From the NCBI RefSeq assembly GCF_018860805.1, contig NZ_JAHKQR010000011.1, forward strand, positions 657,647 to 721,646: a DNA stretch of 64,000 nt. The letters are read 5' to 3'. This stretch comes from Aestuariibacter sp. A3R04 (GTDB lineage Bacteria; Pseudomonadota; Gammaproteobacteria; Enterobacterales; Alteromonadaceae). This document shows, piece after piece, positions 38,494-48,075 of the stretch (the first letter of the stretch is position 1; each line of letters begins with the position of its first letter). The notes beneath the pieces were generated by a model. It saw nothing but the letters and a program-made list of their open reading frames with translations. It was not told the DNA's origin and did not search any database. Made by a program: the position numbers and the translations under genes.

Positions 38494-39603
38494 TTGTTTA
38501 AAAAAAATATCCTCATTTTTTTGCTTGTTACTTTCGCGGTATTCGGCGTACTGATATTTCCTGCGTCGGCGGATCAACAGTTTCCCTACTCTGACGACGG
38601 TTTCAGATATACTGGCAGAATTGCTTTTGAGAATGAGAGCGCCTTTCTTACCTGGCCTGGCAGTAGTATTCACTTTGCATTTACTGGGAATAGGCTGAAG
38701 CTCGATTTAGAGGACACGTCTGGCCAGAATTACATGAATGTTATTTTTAATGGCAAGGATGACTTTCCCTATGTACTTCATTTGCAAAAGGGTCGACATG
38801 TTTACGATCTTAGTCATTTTATAGATAGAGAAAAAAGCCAGGTAACCATTTTTAAAAGAACGGAGGGCGAAGAAGGGGGGACGTATTTTCACGGTGTGGA
38901 AATTGGAGATTCTCAACAATTGTTGTCTCCCCCAAAGGCCCCTAAAAGGCGAATTCTCTTTTACGGAGATTCAATTACCGTGGGCATGGGGAATGAAGCT
39001 GCGTACAATGATCCAGATAGTAAACCTGCAGAAAAAAATCACTACCTTTCCTACGCATCAATAGCGGCGCGAATCCTCAATGCTGAACACCATGCTATCG
39101 CTAAAAGTGGTATAGGTTTTATGGTGAGTTGGTTTGATTTCATCATGCCGGAATATTACGACCAGCTTACAGGAGAAAACAATAACAGCTCTCGCTGGGA
39201 TTTTGCCGCCTGGCAACCAGACGTGGTGGTAGTTAATCTCGGACAAAACGATCGCTGGTTGATCGAGAACGAGAAGCGACTTCAAGCACAACCCAAGGAC
39301 ATTCAGCAGGCATATGAGACTTTTTTGCGTAAACTGATGTCCCATCATCCCGATGCTGTATTCATCTGTGCAATAGGCAGTATGGATGCAGCAAGCACAT
39401 CTAAATGGCCGAACTATATTGCCAATGCCATTGCCTCGATAAAAGCATCTCCTAAACAGAAAAAAGATATTGAGCGCCTACACACCTTTGTTTTTGAGTT
39501 CACAGGTTATAGAGCACACCCCCGAGTAAAGCAACATTATGACAATGCTAGAGCACTGAGCAATTTTATTGCTGATAAAATGCACTGGGCGTTCAGAGGG
39601 TAA
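38494..39603 (+). CDS. Secreted SGNH/GDSL esterase, CE2-like
   Basis: A 369-residue protein starting at TTG 38494 with a hydrophobic signal peptide ending near PASA-DQQF. The N-terminal half is a jelly-roll-like domain (FRYTGRIAFENESAFLTWPG). The SGNH domain follows with FYGDSITVG (catalytic Ser), the block V NLGQND (oxyanion Asn), and HPRVKQH near the end (catalytic His). This two-domain order is that of carbohydrate esterase family 2, which deacetylates polysaccharides. The ribosome-binding site is weak, so the start is uncertain. Confidence 0.82.
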   Translation: MFKKNILIFLLVTFAVFGVLIFPASADQQFPYSDDGFRYTGRIAFENESAFLTWPGSSIHFAFTGNRLKLDLEDTSGQNYMNVIFNGKDDFPYVLHLQKGRHVYDLSHFIDREKSQVTIFKRTEGEEGGTYFHGVEIGDSQQLLSPPKAPKRRILFYGDSITVGMGNEAAYNDPDSKPAEKNHYLSYASIAARILNAEHHAIAKSGIGFMVSWFDFIMPEYYDQLTGENNNSSRWDFAAWQPDVVVVNLGQNDRWLIENEKRLQAQPKDIQQAYETFLRKLMSHHPDAVFICAIGSMDAASTSKWPNYIANAIASIKASPKQKKDIERLHTFVFEFTGYRAHPRVKQHYDNARALSNFIADKMHWAFRG

Positions 39604-39743
39604 GTGGAGGAATGATGCGCTAGAACTTTCTGGCGCTTCCCAGTCTACAACAGTAAAAACAGTGGGAGTGACGTTAGATTCAGGGAAACAACAATACGTA
39701 TATTATCGCGCCGCCGCTAGGTGAAGAGGCGACGCGCCTGTTT

Positions 39744-40967
39744 TTAATGTCTGCCTAAATACCAGCTGGCAATTTGTTCTCTTTCTACGTCCGTCATGCC
39801 GGTTTTATTCATGAACGGCATATCTTTGCTAACGGCTGTGCGTCGATATATCTGACCTGAGTAGCGTTCAATATCCTCCCAGCTGTCAAACTTCACTCCC
39901 AACGGCGCAACTTTAAAGATGTCATCGGTTGGTACAGTAGCGTGACAGCCGGTACAGTGGGTGTTGATTAACTGGTGTACCTGCTGCTGTGTCGTGTTTT
40001 GCAAAGGGCGTGTTTCTGCCATGTGCGCTTGTGCATTAGACTGTTCTGCGATAGTGGAATCACTGTTAACTGGCATTGAAACCCAAATGGCCAACAGTAG
40101 CATACCCATTGCACCTGACACGAGAATGGCAGGTTTCTTCACGTCTTGATGCTTTAGATTGAAGTAATGTCTTATCCAAGCTGAAAGGGCCATGATCACA
40201 ATCAGTACTACCCAGTTTTGAGGATGTTGGTAGGTCATGGGGTAGTGATTACTGATCATGATGAATAACAATGGCAGTGTAAGGTAGTTATTGTGCACTG
40301 AACGCAGTTTTGCACTTGCCCCCCAAGAAGGGTCAATATTGTTTTTTGCGGCAACTGCGGCAACCATTTTTCGCTGGTTCGGCATGATGTTTAGAAACAC
40401 ATTAGCGACCATTATCGTGCCCACGAGTGCGCCGACGTGAATGTAAGCACCTCGTCCACTAAACAGTTGAGCACTTAGCCAACTAACAAAACAAATAAGT
40501 GTGACGAGAAACACCGCAAATAATCGCGGCGACTTGCTCAATGGACTGCGGCATGCCAATTCATACACTGCCAGTCCACCGAATATGATCCCCAAGCCAG
40601 ATAAAACAGCGGTTTGTGGCGTAATAGTGTTTACGGATGGATCGATCAAATACGCGGATGCGCCAAAGTAATACACAATAATGAGCAGGGCAAAACCACT
40701 CAACCAGGTACTGTAGGCTTCCCATTTAAACCAATGTAATGTGGGAGGTATTTTCTCTGGTCCATAAGCGTACTTCGCGACTTCATAAAAGCCCCCACCA
40801 TGGATCGCCCACAAATCGCCTTTAATGCCTTTTTTTTGCTTCCATTCGGGAGGTGTGCGCAAGCTATTGTCCAGCCAGATAAAATAAAACGAGGCGCCAA
40901 TCCAGGCCACGCCAGCAATTACATGAAACCATCGCACAAACAGCGAAAGCCAGTCTAAACCCTGCAT
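39744..40967 (-). CDS. puuD: Membrane urate hydroxylase PuuD with C-terminal cytochrome c
   Basis: A 407-residue protein. The N-terminal part has about eight transmembrane helices with RWFHVIAGVAWIGASFYFIWLD and WGASAKLRSVHNNYLTLPLLF, matching the PuuD membrane domain. The C-terminal domain has the haem c motif CTGCH near residues 338-342 and a Met-rich segment SKDMPFMNKTGM. PuuD oxidises urate to 5-hydroxyisourate and passes electrons to the respiratory chain. It is the last gene of the xdhA-puuD operon. AGGAGAAGTACT precedes the start, inside the end of guaD. Confidence 0.93.
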   Translation of the reverse strand: MQGLDWLSLFVRWFHVIAGVAWIGASFYFIWLDNSLRTPPEWKQKKGIKGDLWAIHGGGFYEVAKYAYGPEKIPPTLHWFKWEAYSTWLSGFALLIIVYYFGASAYLIDPSVNTITPQTAVLSGLGIIFGGLAVYELACRSPLSKSPRLFAVFLVTLICFVSWLSAQLFSGRGAYIHVGALVGTIMVANVFLNIMPNQRKMVAAVAAKNNIDPSWGASAKLRSVHNNYLTLPLLFIMISNHYPMTYQHPQNWVVLIVIMALSAWIRHYFNLKHQDVKKPAILVSGAMGMLLLAIWVSMPVNSDSTIAEQSNAQAHMAETRPLQNTTQQQVHQLINTHCTGCHATVPTDDIFKVAPLGVKFDSWEDIERYSGQIYRRTAVSKDMPFMNKTGMTDVEREQIASWYLGRH

Positions 40968-42269
40968 CTAGTACTTCTCCTGTCTTTTATATTGTGGTTT
41001 ACCTGCCACCCAGGTTTCTATGATTGCCCTGTCATCACTCAGCATGGCCAAAGCAAAAAGCACGTCTTCCGGCGTTTCCTGAGATTTCAGACGGTGTTCT
41101 GTTAGCTCGCAGAAGCGCGGTTCAACTACGATAAAGTCGGCATAGGTGCCCGGGTTCAAATTGCCGATAGAATGACTGAGCTGGTGAGCACAGGCGGCGC
41201 CTTGAGTGATCAGGTATAATCCTTCCAGTGGTGACAACCGCTGTTGTTGTAGTTGACACACTTTGTAGCCCTCACCGTAGGTACGGAACAAATTAAATGT
41301 GGTACCTGCACCAACGTCGGTGGCAAGGGTTACCGGCACGTTATATTCCCGTGCGCGCTGAATTGGAAATAGGCCACTTCCTAAAAACAAATTGGAAGTA
41401 GGGCAGAATGCGATGGTGGCTTGTGCTTCAGCCATGCGTTGCCATTCATTGTCGGTAAGGTGTACACAATGGCCAAAAACCGCTCTGGGACGCACCAACC
41501 CATAGTGGTCATAAACATCCAGGTAGCCGTTTCGCTCTGGAAACAAGCTGTTTACCCAGGCAATTTCTTTTTTGTTTTCTGACAAATGCGTTTGGATAAA
41601 AACATCTTCATATTGTGAAGCTAGCTCGCCAAGAACGGCGAGTTGTTCGCGACTACTGGTGGGGGCAAAGCGCGGAGTCAGGGCATAGAGGTTCCGCCCC
41701 TTGTTATGCCATTTTTGAATTAGACGTTCACTTTCTGCTGCCGCTATCTGTGGCGTGTCACTAAGGTTTTCAGGGCTATTGGTATCCATACATACCTTGC
41801 CTGTAATCATAGCCATGTTGATGTCGGTTGCCGCAGTGAATAGCGCGTCTACTGATGTGCTGTGAACGGTGGGGTAAACCAGTCCCGTGGTGGTGCCGTT
41901 TTTAAATAGCTGGCGCAAAAATACCCCTGCCATGGCTTCAGCGTATGTTTTGTCTTCAAAGCGTCGTTCCGTGGGAAACGTATATTGTTCCAACCAGTTT
42001 AGCAGTTGTTCACCGTAACAAGCCAGCATCTCGGTTTGCGGAAAATGCAAGTGGCTGTCAATCAGGCCAGGCATTACCCAGTACTGAGAATAGTCCCGTA
42101 ACCGGGCATCTGGGTAGTTGCGGCGAATAGTGGCAAACTCGCCAATGGCAACAATTTTATCTTCAGACACCACTATTGCGCCATCGCGGTACCACACAAC
42201 ATCAGTGTCGGGTTGAGCGGACGCAGTGGGGAAGTGAAGCAGCTTGGCGCGAATAAGTTGTTGTTTCAC
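40968..42269 (-). CDS. guaD: Guanine deaminase
   Basis: A 433-residue amidohydrolase. Zinc ligands lie in DSHLHFPQTEM (HxH), IQTHLSENK (His), FGHCVHL (His) and LATDVGAGT (Asp). It deaminates guanine to xanthine, which feeds XdhABC. It starts at GTG 42269, overlapping the last base of the uraH stop codon (TAGTG). It sits between uraH and puuD in an operon for the route from guanine to allantoin. Confidence 0.94.
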   Translation of the reverse strand: MKQQLIRAKLLHFPTASAQPDTDVVWYRDGAIVVSEDKIVAIGEFATIRRNYPDARLRDYSQYWVMPGLIDSHLHFPQTEMLACYGEQLLNWLEQYTFPTERRFEDKTYAEAMAGVFLRQLFKNGTTTGLVYPTVHSTSVDALFTAATDINMAMITGKVCMDTNSPENLSDTPQIAAAESERLIQKWHNKGRNLYALTPRFAPTSSREQLAVLGELASQYEDVFIQTHLSENKKEIAWVNSLFPERNGYLDVYDHYGLVRPRAVFGHCVHLTDNEWQRMAEAQATIAFCPTSNLFLGSGLFPIQRAREYNVPVTLATDVGAGTTFNLFRTYGEGYKVCQLQQQRLSPLEGLYLITQGAACAHQLSHSIGNLNPGTYADFIVVEPRFCELTEHRLKSQETPEDVLFALAMLSDDRAIIETWVAGKPQYKRQEKY

Positions 42270-42592
42270 TAACTACCCCGGTAACTACTAAAACCAAACG
42301 GCGAGATAAGCAATGGAACGTGATAATGACCACCGTTTTCTTCCATAACAAATGCAATATCCACGTGGGGGTAAAAGCTCTCCCCATGTTTTGTGGTGAG
42401 GTATTCATGACAGTGAAAACGAAGTTGATAAGTCCCAGCTATTAGCGTGGCATTTTGCCAGGATTTACAGCGCCCATCGTCATCGGTAACGCCCTGATAT
42501 TGATTGCCATCAGGCGTTGTTAATGTAAGGGGAAGGTTAGCCGCTGGTTTGCCGGATGTGGTATCCAACACGTGGCTTGAAAGTGAAATCAT
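42269..42592 (-). CDS. uraH: 5-hydroxyisourate hydrolase
   Basis: A 107-residue transthyretin-like protein. The N-terminal SLSSHVLDTTSGKPA carries the active-site His, followed by an Arg-His pair in QLRFHCHEY and the ending HYHVPLLISPFGFSSYRGS, which is the family's C-terminal tetrapeptide (YRGS). It hydrolyses the product of PuuD to OHCU. Three in-frame ATG codons compete at 42604, 42595 and 42592. I chose 42592 because GAGG is then spaced six bases away. The 42604 ATG overlaps the uraD stop. Confidence 0.92.
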   Translation of the reverse strand: MISLSSHVLDTTSGKPAANLPLTLTTPDGNQYQGVTDDDGRCKSWQNATLIAGTYQLRFHCHEYLTTKHGESFYPHVDIAFVMEENGGHYHVPLLISPFGFSSYRGS

Positions 42593-42600
42593 CATGGTCC

Positions 42601-43107
42601 TCATATTGCCAATGCCTTATCAAGGCGAAGACAGGTTATTTTAATTTGTTCCGCTGCTGCGTTTTGAATTTCCTCTTCAGTGCTGTTATTCAGCCGCTTG
42701 TTGAGCGCATCTAACATAGTGTTAGCCGACAAACCGGTAGCACATATAATAAAAATAAAGCCGTGTTTTTTTAGATAAGCGTCATTGCCCTTTTTAAGCG
42801 CCAACAGTGTGTTGTCGTCCGCGACAGCAGTGCCGGATTGTTCGCCTGCAGCAACGGCTTTAGTATTGGCATACTTACTTCTAAGGGTATTAATGTCACC
42901 TATCATCGGGTGGGCGGCAAATGCTTCAAGAAAGTCGTCGTTGTTCATCTCTTGCCAATATGAACGCGCTGTCTTTAATACCGCTTCCTTTGTGACAAAA
43001 GGGCGAGACTGGCTCATTAATGCTACCCAGCTCTGCGTTGCACAGGTTTGAGTGAAAAAGGCACGACAGGCTTCTTCTGATAAGCCATTTAGTTCTTCTA
43101 GGGTCAT
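42601..43107 (-). CDS. uraD: 2-oxo-4-hydroxy-4-carboxy-5-ureidoimidazoline (OHCU) decarboxylase
   Basis: A 168-residue protein with the family signature FAAHPMIGDINTLRSKYA, where the His is catalytic, and a GEQSG segment. It decarboxylates OHCU to S-allantoin, following UraH. Its start overlaps the xdhC stop as ATGA. Confidence 0.93.
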   Translation of the reverse strand: MTLEELNGLSEEACRAFFTQTCATQSWVALMSQSRPFVTKEAVLKTARSYWQEMNNDDFLEAFAAHPMIGDINTLRSKYANTKAVAAGEQSGTAVADDNTLLALKKGNDAYLKKHGFIFIICATGLSANTMLDALNKRLNNSTEEEIQNAAAEQIKITCLRLDKALAI

Positions 43108-43916
43108 TCGGCTGGTACCTCAGAGGTGGTGTTTACAGGTGCATTGTTCAACATATTGATGACCTGGGCACTAATAGATACCGCCACTTCTATGGGGCGT
43201 TTGCCAATTATCGTTTGTTCTCCCACCGGAGAGACAAAGGAACGCATTGCCTGATTGCTAAATTGTCTGTGACCTAATCGGGTTCGAAAACGCTTGGCCT
43301 TTGTTTCAGAGCCTATCATTCCTACATAGGGAAACTGTGCCAGCTTGAGAGCTGTTTCCGACAGTCTGAAGTCAAGTTGATGATCGTGGGTTAAGATCAA
43401 TACCCAACTATCTTCTGGCAGTAAACGCAGTTCACCTTCGGGTTGGGGATCACATACCGTGTTAACGTGAGCCGGAATGGTCAAATTGTCAAAAGCATCC
43501 GGGCGGCTGTCTATCCACAACAGATTCAACGGTAGTTGCGCTAAAATGGGCACAAGTGCTTGCGCAACGTGACCAGCACCAAATACAGCAAGTGTTTGAC
43601 TGTGGGTCGATTTTACTTCAAACAACACTTTTACCGCGCCACCACAGCACTGACCAAGTTTGCTCGACAAAGGGTAGGACTCAACGTGTTGAGCATCTTT
43701 GCCACCCAGCAAATACTGCCTGGCTTTATTTACGGCATCAAATTCCAGGTGGCCACCTCCAATGGTGTCGTACTGGCTGTCACCCGTTACCACCATTTTT
43801 GCTCCTAAATCTCTTGGCGTGGAGCCCGCTGAAGACAATACCGTAATCAACACGTACGCGCGGCCGTGTTGATGACAGAAACTCAATGCGTCGTACCAGG
43901 TTCTCGGCGTGATCAT
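43104..43916 (-). CDS. xdhC: Xanthine dehydrogenase accessory protein XdhC
   Basis: A 270-residue protein with the GQCCGG motif near residues 88-93 and a Rossmann-like C-terminal domain containing LAVFGAGHVAQALVPIL. XdhC proteins bind molybdenum cofactor, promote its sulfuration and insert it into xanthine dehydrogenase. It overlaps xdhB at its start and uraD at its end by four bases each. Confidence 0.93.
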   Translation of the reverse strand: MITPRTWYDALSFCHQHGRAYVLITVLSSAGSTPRDLGAKMVVTGDSQYDTIGGGHLEFDAVNKARQYLLGGKDAQHVESYPLSSKLGQCCGGAVKVLFEVKSTHSQTLAVFGAGHVAQALVPILAQLPLNLLWIDSRPDAFDNLTIPAHVNTVCDPQPEGELRLLPEDSWVLILTHDHQLDFRLSETALKLAQFPYVGMIGSETKAKRFRTRLGHRQFSNQAMRSFVSPVGEQTIIGKRPIEVAVSISAQVINMLNNAPVNTTSEVPAE

Positions 43917-46255
43917 AGGGTTGATCCTTCTGAAAGTTTGCGAACCTCATTGACGGCAGCCAGAACCCTTTCTGGTGTGGCAGGCGTTGATAATTCAGGA
44001 TCGATGCGGTAGTCAGCAAGACTGGCAATCGCATCTTTCAACGCAGACCAAACTGATATTGCCAACATAAAGGGGGGTTCACCCACGGCTTTTGAATGAT
44101 ATATACTGTCCTCATCGTTGGGCCGTTTATATAAGCTTACGTTCATTTCTCGTGGTGTGTCGCCGATAGCCGGGATTTTATACGTTGCCATATTGGTTGA
44201 CAGCAATCTGCCGGTGTCATCCCATTTGAGCTCTTCCGAAGTCAACCAGCCCATACCTTGGATAAAGCCGCCTTCTATTTGGCCTATGTCTATAGCGGGA
44301 TTAAGGCTGGCGCCCACATCGTGGAGAATATCTACTCGATCCACTTTATATTCGCCCGTCAGGGTATCTACACTGACTTCACTGGCTGCCACGCCATAGG
44401 CAAAATAGAAAAACGGGCGGCCACTCCCGGTTTTTCTGTCATAAAAAATTTTTGGCGTGCGATAGTAGCCCGTGCAAGACAAAGAAATGCGGCCTATATA
44501 CGCGGCCTGTACCAATTCTGCAAAATCGATACTGTGTTCACCCATACAAACCCGGTTGTTGATGAATTTTGCCGCATCAGATTCTATACCTAAAGTGTCT
44601 GCCCAGAATTCAATAAGTCGATTTTTGAGGGTAATACAGGCGTTTTGAACCGCTTTACCGTTGAGATCCGTACCGGACGAGGCCGCAGTAGGCGATGTAT
44701 TCGGCACCTTATCAGTACGGGTGGATGTCACTTCAATACTGTCCGTGTCTACACCGAATTCATGGGCGGCAATCTGGGCTATTTTGGTGTGCAAACCCTG
44801 ACCCATTTCTGTGCCTCCGTGGTTCACCTGAATACTGCCGTCAGTGTATATGTGAACAAGTGCCCCGGCCTGATTTAAGTGCTTAGCGGTAAATGAAATG
44901 CCAAATTTTACCGGCGTCATGGCCAACCCTTTTTTTATCACCGGGCTGTGTTGGTTAAACGCTGAAATAGCATTGCGTCTCTCCCAGTACTGACTCGAAT
45001 TTTCGAGCCGCGCTATCATATCGCCTAACAGATTTTCACCGATATCCATGCCGTAGGGCGTGACGTTCCCTGTGGCTTTTGCATATAAGTTGCGCTTGCG
45101 GATGGTCAGAGGATCTTCCCCTAATTTTCTCGCGATACCATCAATAATGGCCTCGGCAACGATCATGCCCTGGGGACCGCCAAAACCCCGATAGGCAGTG
45201 TGTGACACATAGGAGGTTTTCAGTCGATGGCCAGTAACGTGGGCCTCACCTAAATAATAACCATTGTCGACGTGAAACATGGCCCGATCAACAATGGCAT
45301 CGGAGAGATCAGCACTGTAACCACAGTTGCCATTTACGACAATGTCTGCTGCGAGGATTTTTCCCTGGTCGTTAAAACCCACTTGCCAGTGATTTTCAAA
45401 GGGGTGGCGTTTACCGGTAACGGTCATATCCTGGCTGCGAGGTAATCGACATTTAACGGCACACTGATTGCGTTTTGCAAAAATGGCTGCGATACATGCC
45501 CATTGCGCTGCCTGGCTTTCTTTACCACCAAAGCCTCCGCCCATTCTACGCATGTCAACGGTGACTTTGTGTAACCGTTCACCCAGTACTTCAGCAACGA
45601 GTTTTTGTACTTCACTGGGGTGCTGACTCGATGTGTAAATCATCATCCTGCCGTCTTCTTCCGGTACCGCAAGGGACACCTGACCTTCTAAATACATGTG
45701 TTCCTGCCCACCAACAGACAATTCACCAGATACAGTGTGGGGAGATTGCGCAACGGCGGATTTTGCCCGAGAAGAACCGAATGCATGAGTAGGGCGCACG
45801 AAAGATTGCTGTGTCAATGCGGCATTGATATCTAGCACCGCTGGGGTTTCTTCAACCTCGACAACACCTGCTTGTGCGGCTCGCCTCGCAGCATCTGTAC
45901 TCGTGGCTAATACGGCGAAAACCGGTTGCCCGTAAAAGAGAATGCGATGTTCTGCGAGTACGGGATCTCCATCAAATACAGGGGCAATGTCGGTGTGACC
46001 CGGTACATCGTCTACAGTAATCACATCGATAACGCCGGGGCTGGCTTTCACTGCCGTTAAGTCAATACTTGTAATATTGCCAGAAACACACTGACTAACA
46101 CCGATGCCAACGTAAGCGGTTCCAATCGGTTCACGAATATCATCTACATAGCGGGCTTCTCCCCGAACCTGTCGCTCTGCACTTTCGTGGGGTTTCGCTT
46201 TGCCCAACCGGCTGTTAGACGTTTCTGCCAGTGAAGGCTGTATGAGTTTACGCAT
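43913..46255 (-). CDS. xdhB: Xanthine dehydrogenase, molybdopterin-binding subunit
   Basis: A 780-residue protein. Molybdopterin-binding loops appear as MGGGFGGKESQ and YRGFGGPQG. The catalytic Glu lies in the late KAVGEPPFMLA. The enzyme oxidises hypoxanthine to xanthine and xanthine to urate. I chose ATG 46255, which overlaps the end of xdhA by eight bases. A frame extension to 46288 would lie entirely inside xdhA. Confidence 0.95.
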   Translation of the reverse strand: MRKLIQPSLAETSNSRLGKAKPHESAERQVRGEARYVDDIREPIGTAYVGIGVSQCVSGNITSIDLTAVKASPGVIDVITVDDVPGHTDIAPVFDGDPVLAEHRILFYGQPVFAVLATSTDAARRAAQAGVVEVEETPAVLDINAALTQQSFVRPTHAFGSSRAKSAVAQSPHTVSGELSVGGQEHMYLEGQVSLAVPEEDGRMMIYTSSQHPSEVQKLVAEVLGERLHKVTVDMRRMGGGFGGKESQAAQWACIAAIFAKRNQCAVKCRLPRSQDMTVTGKRHPFENHWQVGFNDQGKILAADIVVNGNCGYSADLSDAIVDRAMFHVDNGYYLGEAHVTGHRLKTSYVSHTAYRGFGGPQGMIVAEAIIDGIARKLGEDPLTIRKRNLYAKATGNVTPYGMDIGENLLGDMIARLENSSQYWERRNAISAFNQHSPVIKKGLAMTPVKFGISFTAKHLNQAGALVHIYTDGSIQVNHGGTEMGQGLHTKIAQIAAHEFGVDTDSIEVTSTRTDKVPNTSPTAASSGTDLNGKAVQNACITLKNRLIEFWADTLGIESDAAKFINNRVCMGEHSIDFAELVQAAYIGRISLSCTGYYRTPKIFYDRKTGSGRPFFYFAYGVAASEVSVDTLTGEYKVDRVDILHDVGASLNPAIDIGQIEGGFIQGMGWLTSEELKWDDTGRLLSTNMATYKIPAIGDTPREMNVSLYKRPNDEDSIYHSKAVGEPPFMLAISVWSALKDAIASLADYRIDPELSTPATPERVLAAVNEVRKLSEGSTL

Positions 46256-47690
46256 GCTGCACCACCCGGGTTGTGATTTTTTCTTCACACTGGTGTTCCA
46301 GCCAAAAACGATGCCACAAGTTAACCACTAACTGCTTGCGGTAGTTGGCCGAAGCGCGCACGTCGTCGATGGGTGTAAACGCGTTTTCGAGCACGGCTTT
46401 ACCTGCTTCCAACGTCGCTTTATCTCGCCAGTCGCATCCCGCTATGCTTGACTCCAGCTGCTGGCAAATAGCAGGCGTAGCCGCTACACCGCCAAAACCG
46501 GCTTTTAATTCAATGACGGTATGATTTTCGATGATCGCATTGAAAACCGCACACACCGCAGAAATATCGTCTTCCATTCGCTTGGATACTTTGTAAGCCG
46601 CTAGGCGTTGGTTTGATCTGGGCAACGGCAGTTCAATGGCGTCAATCCATTCGTTTTTTTTGAGCAAGGTTGCGCGATAACCGGTGAAGAAATCCCGGGC
46701 ACGAACAGATCTCACTGTGTCACCATCATCCAACCTTAAATTTGCATCGAGGGCGAGCAACAGCGGCGGAGCATCTCCAATGGGAGACGCATTGGCTACA
46801 TTCCCACCAAGTGTCGCCTGATTGCGCACGGGCAGTGAAGCAAAACGAGTGAACAATTCTCTGAGTGTGGGATAGTCGCGGGTGATTTCCCCCATGGCTT
46901 TAGTGATCGGTAAAGCTGCACCTAATGTTAATAATTTAGTGGTACGTTCAACCCGCTTGAGTTCCCTTACCTGTGCCACACTTATTAGGCGGGAGAAACG
47001 GCGGTGCTGTTGGGTAATTTCAAGGGCCAGATCGGTACTCCCGGCTACCAGTGGCGCGTCGGGATAGCACTGTATAAAATCCCGCAATGCTTTGCGGTTT
47101 TCCGGCATGTGAAGACATGGTTCAACGGCATTTTCCCGCTCTTCGTTGAGGGCAATGAGGGCGCGTATTGTACTGGTTTTATTATCGTCAAATTGATCGG
47201 TTTTGGGGTGCTCACAGGCTTGCAGGGTGGCATCGATGATAGGGCGGTAGCCGGTACACCGGCACAAATTACCCGATAGCGCATTCACAACGTCTTCCCG
47301 TCTGGGCTTGGTAGTACTGTGATAAAGAGAAAATGCAGACATAACGAAGCCAGGCGTACAAAAGCCACATTGAGAACCGTGGTGCTCTACGAGAGCTGAT
47401 TGCACCGGATGTAATTTGTTCCCCCGGGTTAAATCTTCAACGGTGATGAGTTGCTTTCCATGCAAAGCAGACATAAGCGCGATACAACTGTTAACAGTGT
47501 GGTAGCTAATGTCCTGATTGTCATTGCTTAAGGAGCCGACAACAACAGTGCATGCCCCACAGTCTCCGGCAGCACAGCCTTCTTTAGTGCCGGTTTTTTT
47601 CATCCGCTCACGTAAAAATGCGAGCACCGTCATGTTTGGGTCGCGAACCTGTATCTCGACAGGCTCGTTGTTCATTAGAAAACGGACCAT
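46248..47690 (-). CDS. xdhA: Xanthine dehydrogenase, FeS/FAD subunit
   Basis: A 480-residue protein. The N-terminal plant-type [2Fe-2S] domain has CAAGDCGACTVVVG. The second cluster domain has CGFCTPGFVMS and GNLCRCTGYRP. The FAD domain follows with TLGGNVANASPIGDAPP. It moves electrons from the molybdenum site to NAD or another acceptor. CGGAGTTCGGC precedes the ATG. It is the first gene of the xdhABC-uraD-uraH-guaD-puuD operon. A RutR-like operator lies 69 bases upstream. Confidence 0.95.
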   Translation of the reverse strand: MVRFLMNNEPVEIQVRDPNMTVLAFLRERMKKTGTKEGCAAGDCGACTVVVGSLSNDNQDISYHTVNSCIALMSALHGKQLITVEDLTRGNKLHPVQSALVEHHGSQCGFCTPGFVMSAFSLYHSTTKPRREDVVNALSGNLCRCTGYRPIIDATLQACEHPKTDQFDDNKTSTIRALIALNEERENAVEPCLHMPENRKALRDFIQCYPDAPLVAGSTDLALEITQQHRRFSRLISVAQVRELKRVERTTKLLTLGAALPITKAMGEITRDYPTLRELFTRFASLPVRNQATLGGNVANASPIGDAPPLLLALDANLRLDDGDTVRSVRARDFFTGYRATLLKKNEWIDAIELPLPRSNQRLAAYKVSKRMEDDISAVCAVFNAIIENHTVIELKAGFGGVAATPAICQQLESSIAGCDWRDKATLEAGKAVLENAFTPIDDVRASANYRKQLVVNLWHRFWLEHQCEEKITTRVVQHA

Positions 47691-47758
47691 GCCGAACTCC
47701 GGTTATTTTCTGAAATACTGATAATCATTACTATAAATGGATTTTGCTCAAAAAAGTA

Positions 47759-47770
47759 GACCATGTGGTC
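47759..47770. promoter_or_regulatory. RutR-like operator upstream of xdhA (site A)
   Basis: GACCA-TG-TGGTC, in the wider context AGACCATGTGGTCA. The arms are perfect and match the half-site of the other four operators. It lies about 69 bases upstream of the xdhA start. Confidence 0.7.
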
Positions 47771-48025
47771 AGTTTTTTTAGGATAAAAAAAGCCCTCAGC
47801 AGGACTGCCTTGTTTTGGTGCAAAATACCACGGGCTTGCTTCTTTTTGGGGATGCAAATCTCAGCCTTTGTTCAATTTATGGTTACAATGGTGGCTTTGA
47901 CACTGATCCACGCTGACCGTGGCTGCTACCACCGATACGCTGCAAGATTTATGCGCATTGGCATTCGGCAGAGAGAAGACAAAAAAAAGAATTATTTTTT
48001 CGACTTTTACGTAACTATGGCACTA

Positions 48026-48039
48026 TGACTGAATAGTCA
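48026..48039. promoter_or_regulatory. RutR-like operator upstream of the TetR gene (site B)
   Basis: TGACT-GAAT-AGTCA, a 14-bp palindrome like the others but with a T and an A replacing the inner C and G. It lies 37 bases before the TetR start, which suggests autoregulation, perhaps at lower affinity. Confidence 0.55.
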
Positions 48040-48075
48040 GGTTTGACGCAGTTAAAAAAGGAATATGAAGTCGTT